In this document: piece by piece, positions 16,745 through 26,775 of the stretch | Position numbering within the stretch: the stretch's first letter is position 1 | Layout: every line of letters begins with the position of its first letter | Source of the DNA: Bifidobacterium subtile | GTDB lineage: Bacteria > Actinomycetota > Actinomycetes > Actinomycetales > Bifidobacteriaceae | Assembly: GCF_000741775.1 (NCBI RefSeq) | Contig: NZ_JGZR01000008.1 | Coordinates: 62,001-126,000, forward strand | DNA: 64,000 bases | Reading direction: 5' to 3' | Notes under the pieces: generated by a model | Told to the model about the DNA's origin: nothing | The model's database searches: none | What the model saw: only the letters and a program-made list of their open reading frames with translations | Translations under genes and position numbers: made by a program

Positions 16745-19678
16745 CTACTTCCGCTCGATCTCCTGCATTTCGAAGGTTTCGATGATGTCGCCCACTTCGA
16801 TGTCGTTAAAGGTGCCGAGGTTGATGCCGGCCTCGTAGCCTTCCTTGACCGACTGCACGTCGTCCTTGAAGCGACGCAGCGAGGAGATCTCCAGGTCGTT
16901 GACCGTGGCGACGCCGTCGCGCAGGATGCGGCACTTCGTGCCCCGCTTGACTTCGCCGTCCTGCACCAGGACGCCGGCGATGTTGCCGAACTTGGAGGAA
17001 CGGAAGATCTCGCGGATCTCGGAATGCGAGGTCGTAACCTCCTCATACTCCGGTTTGAGCATGCCCTTGAGCGCGGCCTCGATGTCTTCGATGGCCTTGT
17101 AGATGATCGAGTAGTACTTGATCTCCACGCCTTCGTGCTCGGCCAGATCGGCGACCTGACGGTTCGGACGCACGTTGAAGCCGATGATGACGGCCTTGTC
17201 GACGGTCGCCAGGTTGACGTCGTTCTGCGTGATCGCGCCGACGCCGCGGTGGATGACCTGGATGCCGACCTCGTCGGAGACCTCGATCTTCATCAGGGAG
17301 TCTTCCAGCGCCTCGACGGAACCGGAGGAATCGCCCTTGATGACGATGTTGAGCATATCCACCTCGGATTTGGCGAACTGCTCTTTGAGGCCTTCGAGAG
17401 AGACGATCTTGCGGCGCTTGGCCAGCTGCGCGGCACGCTCGCTCGCCTGACGCTTCTCGGCGATCTGGCGTGCGGCGCGGTCGTCCGAGGCCACGAGGAA
17501 CAGGTCTCCTGCGGTTGGCACGGAGGTGAGTCCCAGCACCTGAACCGGCGTGGAAGGCGCGGCTTCCTTCATCTGGATGCCGTTCTCGTCCATCATCGCG
17601 CGGACGCGACCATAGGAGGTGCCTGCCACGATGGCGTCGCCGACATGCAGCGTGCCGGATTGCACCAGCACGGTCGCCACAGCGCCGCGGCCCTTGTCGA
17701 GGCGGGCCTCGACGGTCGCTCCGCGGGCGTCCATATCCGGGTTCGCCTGCAGATCGAGCTCGGCGTCGGCCGTGAGCAGCACGGCTTCGAGGAGCTTGTC
17801 GACGTTGGTTCCCTGCTTCGCCGAGATGTCGACGAACATGGTGCTGCCGCCGTATTCCTCGGGCACGAGGCCGAATTCGGTGAGCTGCCCGCGCACCTTT
17901 TCGGGGTTGGCTCCGGGCACATCGATCTTGTTGACCGCCACGACGATCGGCACATCGGCCGCCTGCGCGTGGTTGATGGCCTCGACGGTCTGCGGCATCA
18001 CGCCGTCATCCGCGGCCACGACCAGAATCGCGACATCGGTCAGTTCGGCGCCACGCGCGCGCATGGCAGTGAAGGCCTCGTGGCCAGGGGTGTCGAGGAA
18101 GGTGATCTTGCGGTCGGCGCCCTCGAGATCCACGGTCACCTGATAAGCGCCGATGCGCTGGGTGATGCCGCCGGCCTCGCGCTCGACGACCTTGGTCTTG
18201 CGGATCGTGTCGAGCAGTCGGGTCTTGCCGTGGTCGACATGGCCCATGACGGTGACCACCGGCGGGCGGGGCTGAAGATCCTCGCTGTCCTGATGCTCCT
18301 CGTCGTCCAGGTTGATGTCGAACTGCTGCAGCAGCTCCTTGTCTTCCTCTTCGGCCGAGACGATCTGGATGTTCCAGCCGATCTCCTCGCCCAGAATCTG
18401 GAAGGTGGACTCGTCCAAGGACTGCGTGGCCGTGGCCATTTCTCCCAAGTGGAAGAGCACAGTCACCAAAGCCGCCGGGTTGACGTTGATCTTCTCAGCC
18501 AGGTCGGAGAGCGTGGCGCCCTGGCGCAGGCGGATGATCTGCCCATGGCCTGCCGGGATGCGCACGCCGCCGATGACCGGCGCTTTGATCTCTTCGAAAT
18601 CATGACGCTTCGCAAGACGGTTCTTGCGCGACTTGGAGGATCTGCCTCCCTGACGACCGAACGCGCCTGCAGTGCCGCCGCGTCCGCGACCGCCGCCACG
18701 CGAGGGGCCGTTATTCGTGGTGCCGGAAGCGCCTTGGAAGCCGCCGCCGGTGTTGCTGCCGCCTCCGAAGCGACCAGTGCCGGTGCCGGTGCGACCTTGG
18801 GTCGCGCCACCGGTCTGGCCGGGGCGGTTGTGGCCCCACTGACCTGGCCTGGCTGCTCCCCCTTGGCCGCCCTGCCCAGGACGACCTCGGAAACCGCCTC
18901 GACCTCCCTGACCGCCTTGGCCGGGACGGCCTTTGCCGCGACCGTTGCTGACCGTCGGACGAGCCATCGGATGAGGACGCGGTATATCGCCTGGCGTAGG
19001 CGTATGCATGCCCTGCTTGCGGCTGAAGGGATTGTTGCCAGGACGAGGCCCGGATGCCGAATGGGTGCGCGGCTGCGCATCGGAAGCGCCCGGCTGCTGG
19101 CCTCGTGGCGCTGCTGGGTGCGGCGCATGGCCGCCGCCGTTGCCGTTATCGCCATTGCCGTGCAAACGACCCGGACGGGGCACCGACTGGGATGCGGAAC
19201 GCTGACGGTTGCGATCGCGATCGCGATCGCCTGGACGCGCCTGACGTCCGGAACCGCTCTGCTCCTGCCTGCGCTGGGACGAAGAACCGGCCGGTTTCGG
19301 CGCATTCGAGCGCGATGAACCTGGCTTGGGACCATCACCCTGCCTTGCTGCGGGCGAGGGCGTCGCCGACGTATGCTGGGCCGAACCATGCGAGCCCGGC
19401 GCGTGCGGCGTTGCTGATGTATGCGTATGCGACGCTGCTGCATGCGGTGCGGTAGCGGTCTTGCCCGCGTTGGGCTTTGCCTTGTCACGGGTGCCCGCGG
19501 AAGCCTGCTGATGCGCATCAGCTCCTGCGAAGGCATTCTTCAATCGGCGCACAACCGGTGCCTCGACCGTCGACGAGGCGGATTTGACGAACTCCCCCAT
19601 GTCCTTGAGCTTCTCAAGGACAGCCTTGCTGTCGACGCCAAGGTCCTTGGCTAGTTCATATACGCGCTGTTTTGCCAC
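16745..19678 (-). CDS. infB: Translation initiation factor IF-2
   Basis: GTPase that brings initiator tRNA to the 30S subunit. The N-terminal IF2N motif ([19 protein letters not shown]) is followed by about 300 residues of Gly/Arg/Pro/Gln-rich low complexity ([13 protein letters not shown]). The GTPase domain then shows G1 [25 protein letters not shown]3 DTPGHEAF and G4 NKID, and the C-terminal domains end in [17 protein letters not shown]. 977 residues is typical for actinobacteria. GTG start behind AGGAG. The long antisense ORF (16682-19318) is a composition shadow of it. Confidence 0.97.
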   Translation of the reverse strand: MAKQRVYELAKDLGVDSKAVLEKLKDMGEFVKSASSTVEAPVVRRLKNAFAGADAHQQASAGTRDKAKPNAGKTATAPHAAASHTHTSATPHAPGSHGSAQHTSATPSPAARQGDGPKPGSSRSNAPKPAGSSSQRRQEQSGSGRQARPGDRDRDRNRQRSASQSVPRPGRLHGNGDNGNGGGHAPHPAAPRGQQPGASDAQPRTHSASGPRPGNNPFSRKQGMHTPTPGDIPRPHPMARPTVSNGRGKGRPGQGGQGGRGGFRGRPGQGGQGGAARPGQWGHNRPGQTGGATQGRTGTGTGRFGGGSNTGGGFQGASGTTNNGPSRGGGRGRGGTAGAFGRQGGRSSKSRKNRLAKRHDFEEIKAPVIGGVRIPAGHGQIIRLRQGATLSDLAEKINVNPAALVTVLFHLGEMATATQSLDESTFQILGEEIGWNIQIVSAEEEDKELLQQFDINLDDEEHQDSEDLQPRPPVVTVMGHVDHGKTRLLDTIRKTKVVEREAGGITQRIGAYQVTVDLEGADRKITFLDTPGHEAFTAMRARGAELTDVAILVVAADDGVMPQTVEAINHAQAADVPIVVAVNKIDVPGANPEKVRGQLTEFGLVPEEYGGSTMFVDISAKQGTNVDKLLEAVLLTADAELDLQANPDMDARGATVEARLDKGRGAVATVLVQSGTLHVGDAIVAGTSYGRVRAMMDENGIQMKEAAPSTPVQVLGLTSVPTAGDLFLVASDDRAARQIAEKRQASERAAQLAKRRKIVSLEGLKEQFAKSEVDMLNIVIKGDSSGSVEALEDSLMKIEVSDEVGIQVIHRGVGAITQNDVNLATVDKAVIIGFNVRPNRQVADLAEHEGVEIKYYSIIYKAIEDIEAALKGMLKPEYEEVTTSHSEIREIFRSSKFGNIAGVLVQDGEVKRGTKCRILRDGVATVNDLEISSLRRFKDDVQSVKEGYEAGINLGTFNDIEVGDIIETFEMQEIERK

Positions 19679-19969
19679 TCAGTTTTCTCCTAATTCCAGT
19701 GACCGCGCGTACATGCGCGGTCAGCTTTCGATGACGGCGAGCCTACCCTGTTTCATCGTGCGACCATGATTGCGTTACCTCGTCTCCATGCCACGAAGCG
19801 CATGCGGTGTGCATACGCTCGCGAATTACCGCATTCAGCATACTCGAGACGCTGGATTGCGTCCATCAATGCATAATGCGACCATGTGTTGCCGGCGCAG
19901 CGGCAGCGCATTCGTCCCGGCTGACTGCGCTCAGCAGCGTCAACCGTCAATGCGCCCCCGATGCGCCCG

Positions 19970-21073
19970 TCAAGCCTTGCTGTTGTCCTGCGGCTCGGCG
20001 TCCTGTTGCTCGGTGCTGCCGGGATCGGCGCTCTGCTGCTCCGCGCTTTTCCGCTCGGCAGCCTCCTTGGCCGCATGCGCCTCGCTGGATTCGATGCCGA
20101 TCTTCCAGCCGGTGAGTTTGGCGGCGAGGCGGGCGTTCTGCCCCTCCTTGCCGATGGCCAGCGAAAGCTGATCGTCATGGATGTAGGCGATGGCCGTCTT
20201 GTTCTTCTCGCTGACGACGTGCACGCCGGTCGCCACCGCAGGAGAAAGCGCCGAAGCGACGAACTGCGCGGGATCCTTGGACCAGTCGACGATGTCGATC
20301 TTCTCCGGTCCCAGATTCTCCATCACCGCGCGAACGCGAGCGCCTCCCGGGCCGATCAGCGCACCCTTGGGATTGACGCCCTCCGTGTTCGCATGCACGG
20401 CGATCTTCGTGCGAGCGCCCGCCTCACGCGCAATGGCCATAATCGACACGGCTCCGGAGACCAGCTCAGGAACCTCGCGTTCGAACAGCCGGCGCACCAG
20501 CTCGGGGTGGGAGCGCGAGACGATGATCTCCGAGCCCTTGAGCCCGCGCGCCACGTTGACGACGTAGACGCGAATGCGCTCGCCGTGGCGGTATCGCTCG
20601 CCCGGCACCTGCTCGCGCTTGGGCAGAATGGCCTCCACGTCGCCCACGGCGACATGCACATTGGCCGGATCCTTGACGTCCTGCTGCACGACTCCGGTGA
20701 TCAGCTTGCCGCGCTGGCCGGAGAAGGCTCCGAAGATCTTCTCGTCCTCGGCACTGCGGAACAGCTGACTGATGACTTGGCGGGCCGTAGCCGCCGCAAG
20801 CCGTCCGAAGCCCTTGGGCGTGTCGTCGTATTCCTCGCCGAGTTCGGGAATCGGGTGGGGGTTGTCCTCGGTGGGCTCGACCTCGGTCTCGTCACGCGCC
20901 CACACCGTGAAGGTGCCTGCGCGATCATCGAGTTCGATGCGAGCGTGTTTCGCGGATTTCGGTGTTTTGAGATAGGCGAGGCGCAACGCTTCGGCAAGCG
21001 CGGCGTCCACCGTTTCGGCATCTATTCCCTGTCCAGCAGCCAGTTGGTGAATACCCGTCAGGTCCAATTGCAT
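19970..21073 (-). CDS. nusA: Transcription termination/antitermination protein NusA
   Basis: Binds RNA polymerase and nascent RNA to modulate pausing, termination and antitermination. An N-terminal domain is followed by an S1 domain (GQRGKLITGVVQQDVKDPANVHVAVGD region) and two KH domains (VNPKGALIGPGGARVRAV and LSLAIGKEGQNARLAAKLTGWKIGI). A short Glu/Gln/Ser-rich tail replaces the proteobacterial acidic repeats. AGGAGG precedes the ATG. The next gene on the strand is infB after 291 bases, with no YlxR gene visible between. Confidence 0.96.
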   Translation of the reverse strand: MQLDLTGIHQLAAGQGIDAETVDAALAEALRLAYLKTPKSAKHARIELDDRAGTFTVWARDETEVEPTEDNPHPIPELGEEYDDTPKGFGRLAAATARQVISQLFRSAEDEKIFGAFSGQRGKLITGVVQQDVKDPANVHVAVGDVEAILPKREQVPGERYRHGERIRVYVVNVARGLKGSEIIVSRSHPELVRRLFEREVPELVSGAVSIMAIAREAGARTKIAVHANTEGVNPKGALIGPGGARVRAVMENLGPEKIDIVDWSKDPAQFVASALSPAVATGVHVVSEKNKTAIAYIHDDQLSLAIGKEGQNARLAAKLTGWKIGIESSEAHAAKEAAERKSAEQQSADPGSTEQQDAEPQDNSKA

Positions 21074-21153
21074 GGTGCAAGACCTCCTATGAAGTTATTT
21101 AGCCGAGCGCTTGTGCCCTACTTGGTCATAATCCTTCACTATCCTAATGGTCT

Positions 21154-22041
21154 ATGCAGACACGCTCCACCCACTTCATGCACAGCGAACGACACTTCGT
21201 GCGCGCCCTTGCCGGTGCGCTGGTAGGGTGTCTGCTGCTCTCGTCGGCGGGATGCGCAGCCCCGCAGCTGACGGCACGGGTCGAAGAGAGCAGGGCCGCA
21301 AACCCGTGCGTCCGAGCGTACCGATCGGCCAGCAGCGCGCAAGCCATGATGGCCGGTCACAATCCGCGCCTGCTGCGATTTCTTGCGTCCGTCGCTTCCG
21401 GCAGCCAATGGACCGAAGTGGCCGCGGCATGCCCACAGCGTTTCGCCGAAGGCACCATACGCGCGGCGCAGACGCAGCATCTTGCGCATGTTCTGGCGCC
21501 TTCCGTAGGCGGATCATACGCCGACCCCGCCGCGACAGCGCATCGCGGCGGACTTGACGACATCGCACGATTGCAGGCCAGCGCCGATGCGCTTCTGGCC
21601 GCGGTCCTGGCCGAGGATCGGGCTGGTTTCGCAGTCGAAGTCCTTGCCGCGCGCGGCGTGTCGAACGCCACGCTGATGCTCAGCGATGATCACAAGGCCA
21701 CTGCTTCGCGGTTGTTCTCGCTGGCATCCGCGGTGTCCGAGGCATCGCCCGATGCCGATGGGGCGACGCGCATCAAAGACCCTCGGCAGAAGGTCTACTC
21801 CGTCAAGCAGCTGCTCGCCAATCACAATACGATCATCGACCAAAGCACTGGTCTGCGCGTGCCGACGCTAGCCGCGGTCGAAATCGACTGTGCACGCGAG
21901 GAGATTGCGGGCGCGAGCGGTCAGAGTTCGGATGCGACGCACGTTGATGGTCTGCGAACGCTTTCGCGATTGGCCTCTTCGCGTGTCGAGCAGGCACTGA
22001 ACTACGGCTACCCGTCCTTCGATGACGCGCTGTTCTCGTGA
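21154..22041 (+). CDS. Putative lipoprotein of unknown function
   Basis: 295 residues. The N-terminus has basic residues, a hydrophobic helix and a lipobox-like LLSSAGCAAP, so it is predicted to be lipid-anchored on the cell surface. The mature part is Ala-rich and helical, with HLAHVLAPSVGGS, ARLQASADALLAAVL and a C-terminal SRVEQALNYGYPSFDDALFS; no family recognised. The ATG lacks a Shine-Dalgarno, so translation may be leaderless or begin at the second ATG (21178). Divergent from nusA with an 80-base gap. Confidence 0.7.
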   Translation: MQTRSTHFMHSERHFVRALAGALVGCLLLSSAGCAAPQLTARVEESRAANPCVRAYRSASSAQAMMAGHNPRLLRFLASVASGSQWTEVAAACPQRFAEGTIRAAQTQHLAHVLAPSVGGSYADPAATAHRGGLDDIARLQASADALLAAVLAEDRAGFAVEVLAARGVSNATLMLSDDHKATASRLFSLASAVSEASPDADGATRIKDPRQKVYSVKQLLANHNTIIDQSTGLRVPTLAAVEIDCAREEIAGASGQSSDATHVDGLRTLSRLASSRVEQALNYGYPSFDDALFS

Positions 22042-22080
22042 ACACGGGCCATCGGCACCGCAGCATCCGCGCCACGCTGA

Positions 22081-22119
22081 AAAAGTAAAAGCCCCTCGGG
22101 GTGGAATCCGAAGGGCTTA
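22081..22119 (-). terminator. Terminator after tRNA-Ser
   Basis: AAGCCCTTCGG pairs with CCGAGGGGCTT, followed by TTTACTTTTT on the minus strand, a few bases beyond the tRNA 3' end. Confidence 0.8.
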
Positions 22120-22121
22120 GC

Positions 22122-22206
22122 GGATGAGGCGAGATTCGAACTCGCGGAGGGGTTCGCCCTCACACGCTTTCGAGGCGTGCTCCTTCGACCGCTCGGACAC
22201 TCATCC
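22122..22206 (-). tRNA. tRNA-Ser(CGA)
   Basis: 85 nucleotides on the minus strand. The acceptor stem is GGATGAG/CTCATCC with discriminator G. The anticodon stem-loop is CACGC-CTCGAAA-GCGTG, giving anticodon CGA (codon UCG). A long variable arm and the T-loop GTTCGAATC fit class II serine tRNA. CCA is not encoded. Confidence 0.95.
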
Positions 22207-22283
22207 ACATTGCACAAGGCAACTTGTTTATTATACGACGAAGAGCGAATCGCGCAAGTCAATGCTGTGTCGCGTCGCAAAAC

Positions 22284-23078
22284 CTACTGTTCGTGCACCG
22301 AAGCGTTGACCCACTGGCTCTGGCTGACGTTGTCGCCGGAGAAGATGCCGATGTCGAGCATGCAGTCGCGGTAATCGCGGCCGTGGGCGATGGTGATGTA
22401 ATTGTCGTCTACCATGCGGTTATGCGTCGGGTCCAGCCCGATCCAGCGCCCGTCATGGTACACCTCGGTCCACGCATGAGTCGCGCCCTCGCCGCCGAGC
22501 AGGCCGGCGATATAGCGCGCGGTCAGGCCGAGATGCCTGCACACGGCGAGCATGACGTGCGCGTAGTCCTGGCACACGCCCGTGCCCTGAGTGAGCGCCT
22601 GCTCCGCCGTAGTGCGAATCGTGGTGGCTCCCGGCGTGTAGGTGAACGCGCGGAACACTTCGCCCATCACCACTTGGGCCTGTTCGACGGCTGTGGCATC
22701 GCCGCCCAGCTCAGCCAGCTTGGCGCTGCACGTCGCGATCATGGCCGCGAGCGAAGGCCCTGGCACGGTCAGCGCGGAGTCGAAGCGATAGAGCGGCTTG
22801 TAGGGCTCCGGCTTGGTGTTTTCGGTATCGACGAATGCGATGCCTTTGACCGAATAGTTGAAAATAGAATGTGCCTGCCGGATATAACCGGTCTTCACCA
22901 CGGCATCGAAGGCATCGATCGTGGTCTCCAATTCGGCGGCAGGCTCCATGCCGACCTCGACATCCACCACCTGCTGGCGTGGGCCGGAGACGGGAACGCA
23001 GCGCAACTGGAAACGGTGGTCCGTGACGGGAGAGCTGAACGACAGCTTCATCTCGTAATCAAACTCCAATTTCTTCAT
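22284..23078 (-). CDS. Transglutaminase-like cysteine peptidase domain protein
   Basis: 264 residues. An N-terminal beta-rich domain (about 1-110) is followed by a transglutaminase core with the triad Cys in GTGVCQDYAHVML, His in ATHAWTEVYHDGRW and Asp in GLDPTHNRMVDDNY. No signal peptide, so cytosolic. Proteins of this type often occur beside a circularly permuted ATP-grasp/alpha-E protein, as here, and may cleave or make an amide bond on a small peptide; the substrate is unknown. GAGGAG precedes the ATG. Confidence 0.88.
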   Translation of the reverse strand: MKKLEFDYEMKLSFSSPVTDHRFQLRCVPVSGPRQQVVDVEVGMEPAAELETTIDAFDAVVKTGYIRQAHSIFNYSVKGIAFVDTENTKPEPYKPLYRFDSALTVPGPSLAAMIATCSAKLAELGGDATAVEQAQVVMGEVFRAFTYTPGATTIRTTAEQALTQGTGVCQDYAHVMLAVCRHLGLTARYIAGLLGGEGATHAWTEVYHDGRWIGLDPTHNRMVDDNYITIAHGRDYRDCMLDIGIFSGDNVSQSQWVNASVHEQ

Positions 23079-23159
23079 TGATATCGGCTCCTCGAATTCG
23101 GCCTAAGCCGCGAATACTTCCCCCACTGTAGCAGACTCGACTACGCGCTGGGCGCTGAC

Positions 23160-23211
23160 GGTCTGGGCGATTGGCGAAGCCGCGCACGCGCAGCCGTCAA
23201 TCGCCCAGACC
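23160..23211 (-). promoter_or_regulatory. Intercistronic hairpin
   Basis: A perfect 14-bp stem, GGTCTGGGCGATTG (23160-23173) with its complement at 23198-23211, between the ATP-grasp and transglutaminase genes. No T-run follows on the minus strand, so it may be a partial terminator or an RNA-stabilising hairpin that sets relative expression. Confidence 0.5.
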
Positions 23212-23221
23212 CGTGCGCGCC

Positions 23222-25411
23222 TCACGGACGACGAGCGTCCATGTTCATGGCGCTGAGCATGCCGTCTTCGGAATGCCCCAGCACCGACCTGCCCTCGAAA
23301 TCGCTGCGGAACTCGTTGAGCCGCTCGGCCAGCTGAGCGTAGCCGCGCGCGGGCAGCTGCTCGGAGAGCCAGCCCACGCCGGCCGCGAAGCACTGCGGCA
23401 GCGGCAGACCATCGAGCATATGAGCGTAGGTCTCCAGCTTCGTAAGCGGCGCGGTAAGCTCCTCAGGCGCCAGATGAAGGCGCGTGTACAGATCGAGGCG
23501 TTCGATGTACTTGCCGATGAAGATGGACGCCTTGAGCGTCGCATCGATGGCGGAATCCTCCACGCCGCCCCAGAAGGTGAGCATGTTGTCTTCGATGTCT
23601 CGCTGCTTGTAGATGTCTTCGGCGCTGGCGGAGCGCGTAGCCGCATCGGTGATGTTCGTCACGCCGAGCTCGATGTGCTGCAGCAGCCGCGAGCTGAGTT
23701 CCGGGCGCAGGATCACGGCGTTGTCGAAGGCGCGCACCACGGCGCTGCGCACCGAGTTCGGGTCCTGCCCGTCGTAGAGGAAGGAGTGGATGAAGTCGTC
23801 GAAGTCGCCGAAATCCTGCGGCAGGTCGAGCGCTTGGGCGAAGGGGCGGAAGGCGTCCACATCAGTGTCCATCACGCGGTCGTAGAAGGGGAAGAAGCGC
23901 GCGAGCGTGGTGAATGCGCGCTCCGTGTAGCGTCCGAGCCAGTACAGGTTGTCTGCCTTCGATGCGGTGACCAGCGAGAGCGTGTGCGGCTGCTGCGAAT
24001 CGGCGATCAGGCTGGCCGCGTCTTCTGCGGACACGCTATCCTGCTGCTCGCTGTCCTTCGGCGCGCCGGGGGCCAGAATCCAAGTATCTTTGAATCCGCC
24101 GCCCTGCGAGGAGTTGACAATCATCTCGCCGGGCTTCGAAGAATAGCGCGTCAGGCCTGAATACCACACATGCGTGTTCTGGCCCGTCACCACGAAGGCG
24201 CGCAGATCGCATTTGCGCGGGGTTTCCTCCCCGGTGACCGGGTCGATGACGTTGATGTCCTTGAACTGGATGACCTCCTGTGCGATAAAGCGCCGAGGCT
24301 CGCTTTCGATGCGTTCGGCGAGCTCCTGACGATGCGCCTTGTCGAGGCTCGAACCGAAGACCACGCCGTAGCCGCCCGCCTCGCTCACATCCTTGATCAC
24401 CAGCTCGCCGAGCCGGTCGATCACCTCGCGGCGGTCCTCCTCGAACATCGGCATATAGGTCGGCGCGTTGTTCAGAATCGGTTCTTCGTTGAGATAGTAG
24501 CGAATCATGCGCGGCACGAAGTAGTAGATCGCCTTGTCGTCGGCCGCGCCGTTGCCGGGGGCGTTGACGATGGCCACATTGCCTGAGCGATACACGGAGA
24601 GCAGTCCCGGCACGCCGATGACCGAATCGGGGTTGAAGGCGAAGGGGTCGAGGAACTCGTCCGACATCCTGCGGTACATGACGCCCACACGGTGTCGTCG
24701 GCCGGCGTAATCCAGGAGATACAGCCGGTTGTCGAGCACTTCCAGATCCTCGGGGAAGGCGAGCACCGCGCCGGTTTTCTCGGCCAGATAGGCATGCTCG
24801 AAGAACGCGGAATTGTAGCGGCCCGGGGTGAAGACCACCGCGATGCCATCGGTGGAGACGAAGTCCATGGCCTTGCGCAGCAGCCGCGGGTAGTCGCGGT
24901 TGTCGCGCACGTGCAGCTGGCGGAAGAGCTTGGGATTGGTCCGGCGCTCGACGTCCCTGGCGAACAGCGGGTAGCTGGCGCCCGAGGGGATGCGCAGATT
25001 GTCCTCGAGCACCCACCAGCGGCCGTCCTCGCCCTGCACCAGATCCTCGCCGGCGATATGCGCGAAGATCCCGCCGGGAGGCGTCACGCCGTTGACCTGC
25101 GGGAAGTAGCCTGCGGAGGTGTAGACGTATTCGCCGGGAATCACGTTGTCGGCGATGATGCGTTTGTCGCCGTAGATGTCCCGAAGATACGCATTCAGCG
25201 CGTTGACGCGCTGTTTGAGGCCGGCCTCTAGCTGGTCGAATTCATCGGATTCGATGATGCGCGGGATCGGATCGTAGGGGAAGAGCCGATCGCGATATTC
25301 GCCGTCCTTGTAGACCCCGAAGCGTACCCCGTTGCGGCTGAGTTCGCGATTGATCCCCTCCCTGCGATCGACCAGCTCCCCCGTCAGTTGATGCACTGAA
25401 TTTACTGCCAT
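23222..25411 (-). CDS. Circularly permuted ATP-grasp type 2 / alpha-E fusion protein
   Basis: 729 residues. The N-terminal part (about 1-420) is the circularly permuted ATP-grasp domain: FGVYKDGEYRDRLFPYDPIPR, LNAYLRDIYGD, EDNLRIPSGASYPLF, INAPGNGAADDKAIYYFVPRMI and ERIESEPRRFIAQE. The C-terminal part (about 485-725) is the helical alpha-E domain (SLVTASKADNLYWLGRYTERA). The two are often separate genes and are fused here. The predicted activity is an ATP-dependent amide ligase. With the downstream transglutaminase it forms a recurrent bacterial pair thought to synthesise or modify a peptide. Confidence 0.88.
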   Translation of the reverse strand: MAVNSVHQLTGELVDRREGINRELSRNGVRFGVYKDGEYRDRLFPYDPIPRIIESDEFDQLEAGLKQRVNALNAYLRDIYGDKRIIADNVIPGEYVYTSAGYFPQVNGVTPPGGIFAHIAGEDLVQGEDGRWWVLEDNLRIPSGASYPLFARDVERRTNPKLFRQLHVRDNRDYPRLLRKAMDFVSTDGIAVVFTPGRYNSAFFEHAYLAEKTGAVLAFPEDLEVLDNRLYLLDYAGRRHRVGVMYRRMSDEFLDPFAFNPDSVIGVPGLLSVYRSGNVAIVNAPGNGAADDKAIYYFVPRMIRYYLNEEPILNNAPTYMPMFEEDRREVIDRLGELVIKDVSEAGGYGVVFGSSLDKAHRQELAERIESEPRRFIAQEVIQFKDINVIDPVTGEETPRKCDLRAFVVTGQNTHVWYSGLTRYSSKPGEMIVNSSQGGGFKDTWILAPGAPKDSEQQDSVSAEDAASLIADSQQPHTLSLVTASKADNLYWLGRYTERAFTTLARFFPFYDRVMDTDVDAFRPFAQALDLPQDFGDFDDFIHSFLYDGQDPNSVRSAVVRAFDNAVILRPELSSRLLQHIELGVTNITDAATRSASAEDIYKQRDIEDNMLTFWGGVEDSAIDATLKASIFIGKYIERLDLYTRLHLAPEELTAPLTKLETYAHMLDGLPLPQCFAAGVGWLSEQLPARGYAQLAERLNEFRSDFEGRSVLGHSEDGMLSAMNMDARRP

Positions 25412-25699
25412 TCGAAACTCCTGACGCGAATTATTGCAATGTCACAGCGCCATGCCACGACGTGCGACGCGGCATGCTTCCTTGCGATTTCCTTGGCAAC
25501 GCTAACCACCACGCATTACCATCGGCGCGTGGCTATGTTACGAACATATGTCACGAGAAGCGAGCAGGCGCGGGCAGGGCGCGGCTCGGAGAATGAGCAT
25601 GGCGGCGCAGACGCGCACGGAAAAGATGCAGCTGGCAAAGCCGGACGGAACACGCGTGGATATAGACGCGGATGCGGGCGCAGCGGCATGGCGCACCGA

Positions 25700-26710
25700 T
25701 CACGGCAGCACGCGCCTGGCCCGGATGCGCTCGGCCCGCGCCCCCAGCTCCTCGTCCAGCGGGTAGGCGATATGTTCAAGCGTAAGGCCCTGCGGCGCGA
25801 TGGGCCCGGTGGATCCCTCGCGCACCGGCTGCGCCATTTTGCCCGAGAACCAGTCCAGCGTGCGCTTGCCCAAGCCGATCTGCACGCATGCGCCAACCAG
25901 GGAGCGCACCATATTATGCGCGAAGGCGTCCGCGACGATGGTGAAGCACACCAGCCCGGACTCGACCGCAGGCGTGCGATGGCGCTCCTGCGGTGAATTT
26001 TCAGAAGGGGCCTGCCCAACGAGCGTCTGCTCAATGCGCGACTGGCCGACAGCTCTCTGCCCGGACGGGCTCTGCCCGATGGGCGGATCCTCAACGGGTG
26101 AATCCTCGATGAGCGGGCGAACGGCGACGCGGCGCCAACACGCCGCTTTGACCTCTCGTATGGTGGTGCCGCCGGGGTTCGGCGTAGCGAAGGAACCAAA
26201 ATCATGCAGCCCGACCATCATCGCCGCGGCCTGATTCATTGCATCGATGTCGAGTTCGCCGTCCATCGTCAGCACGAAGCCGCGCAGCCGAGGATCCGTT
26301 TCATACGCGCCATCGGCGATGCGGAAGACATAGGTCCGTTCGAGCGCGGAGAACCGCGCGTCAAAGCCCTCAGGGGCTTCGCTGACGCCATGGATCGCAA
26401 TGTCACTCGGCAAAAAATGCCGCAGCCTGCGCAGCAGCGCTTCGATAGCCGGCACATTCATATGGCCGATGCAGCAGGACAACGTCTCGGACCGCAGATC
26501 GAGATGGCACACCTGATGGCTCGCATGCACGCCCGTGTCGGTGCGCCCGGCCACGACGAGACGCAGCGGCTCCCGCTCGTCATTGTCGGGAACGCCCAGA
26601 ATGCGGTGCAGCGCCGTCTCCATCTCGCCCTGCACCGTACGCAGGCCCGGCTGCTTCGCCCAGCCATGGAATCCGCCGCCGTCATAGGCCAAATCAATTC
26701 GCAGTCTCAT
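25700..26710 (-). CDS. truA: tRNA pseudouridine(38-40) synthase A
   Basis: Modifies positions 38-40 of the anticodon arm. LRIDLAYDGGGFHGWAKQPG, the catalytic Asp in AGRTDTGVHA and the C-terminal FTIVADAFAHNMVRSLVG are clear. An insertion of about 50 residues (around 185-235) built from short PIGQSPSGQRAVGQ-type segments interrupts the normal fold just before VESGLVCFTIV. The ATG at 26710 is preferred to the GTG at 26716; neither has a strong ribosome binding site. 336 residues against the usual 260-280. Confidence 0.92.
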   Translation of the reverse strand: MRLRIDLAYDGGGFHGWAKQPGLRTVQGEMETALHRILGVPDNDEREPLRLVVAGRTDTGVHASHQVCHLDLRSETLSCCIGHMNVPAIEALLRRLRHFLPSDIAIHGVSEAPEGFDARFSALERTYVFRIADGAYETDPRLRGFVLTMDGELDIDAMNQAAAMMVGLHDFGSFATPNPGGTTIREVKAACWRRVAVRPLIEDSPVEDPPIGQSPSGQRAVGQSRIEQTLVGQAPSENSPQERHRTPAVESGLVCFTIVADAFAHNMVRSLVGACVQIGLGKRTLDWFSGKMAQPVREGSTGPIAPQGLTLEHIAYPLDEELGARAERIRARRVLP

Positions 26711-26775
26711 CGACACCAGTATAAACGCGTGGGCGTCGGCGAGCGGCGTCGCGAACCACTTGCATGATCCGCGGG

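Noticed and set aside
16682-19318. 878-codon open frame antisense to infB
   Set aside because: It is the complement of the Gly/Arg-rich and GTPase coding sequence of infB; no ribosome binding site, no family motifs, and infB is unmistakable on the other strand.
25548-25766. 72-codon plus-strand ORF between the ATP-grasp gene and truA
   Set aside because: Overlaps the truA 3' end antisense, low complexity, no ribosome binding site or relatives recognised.
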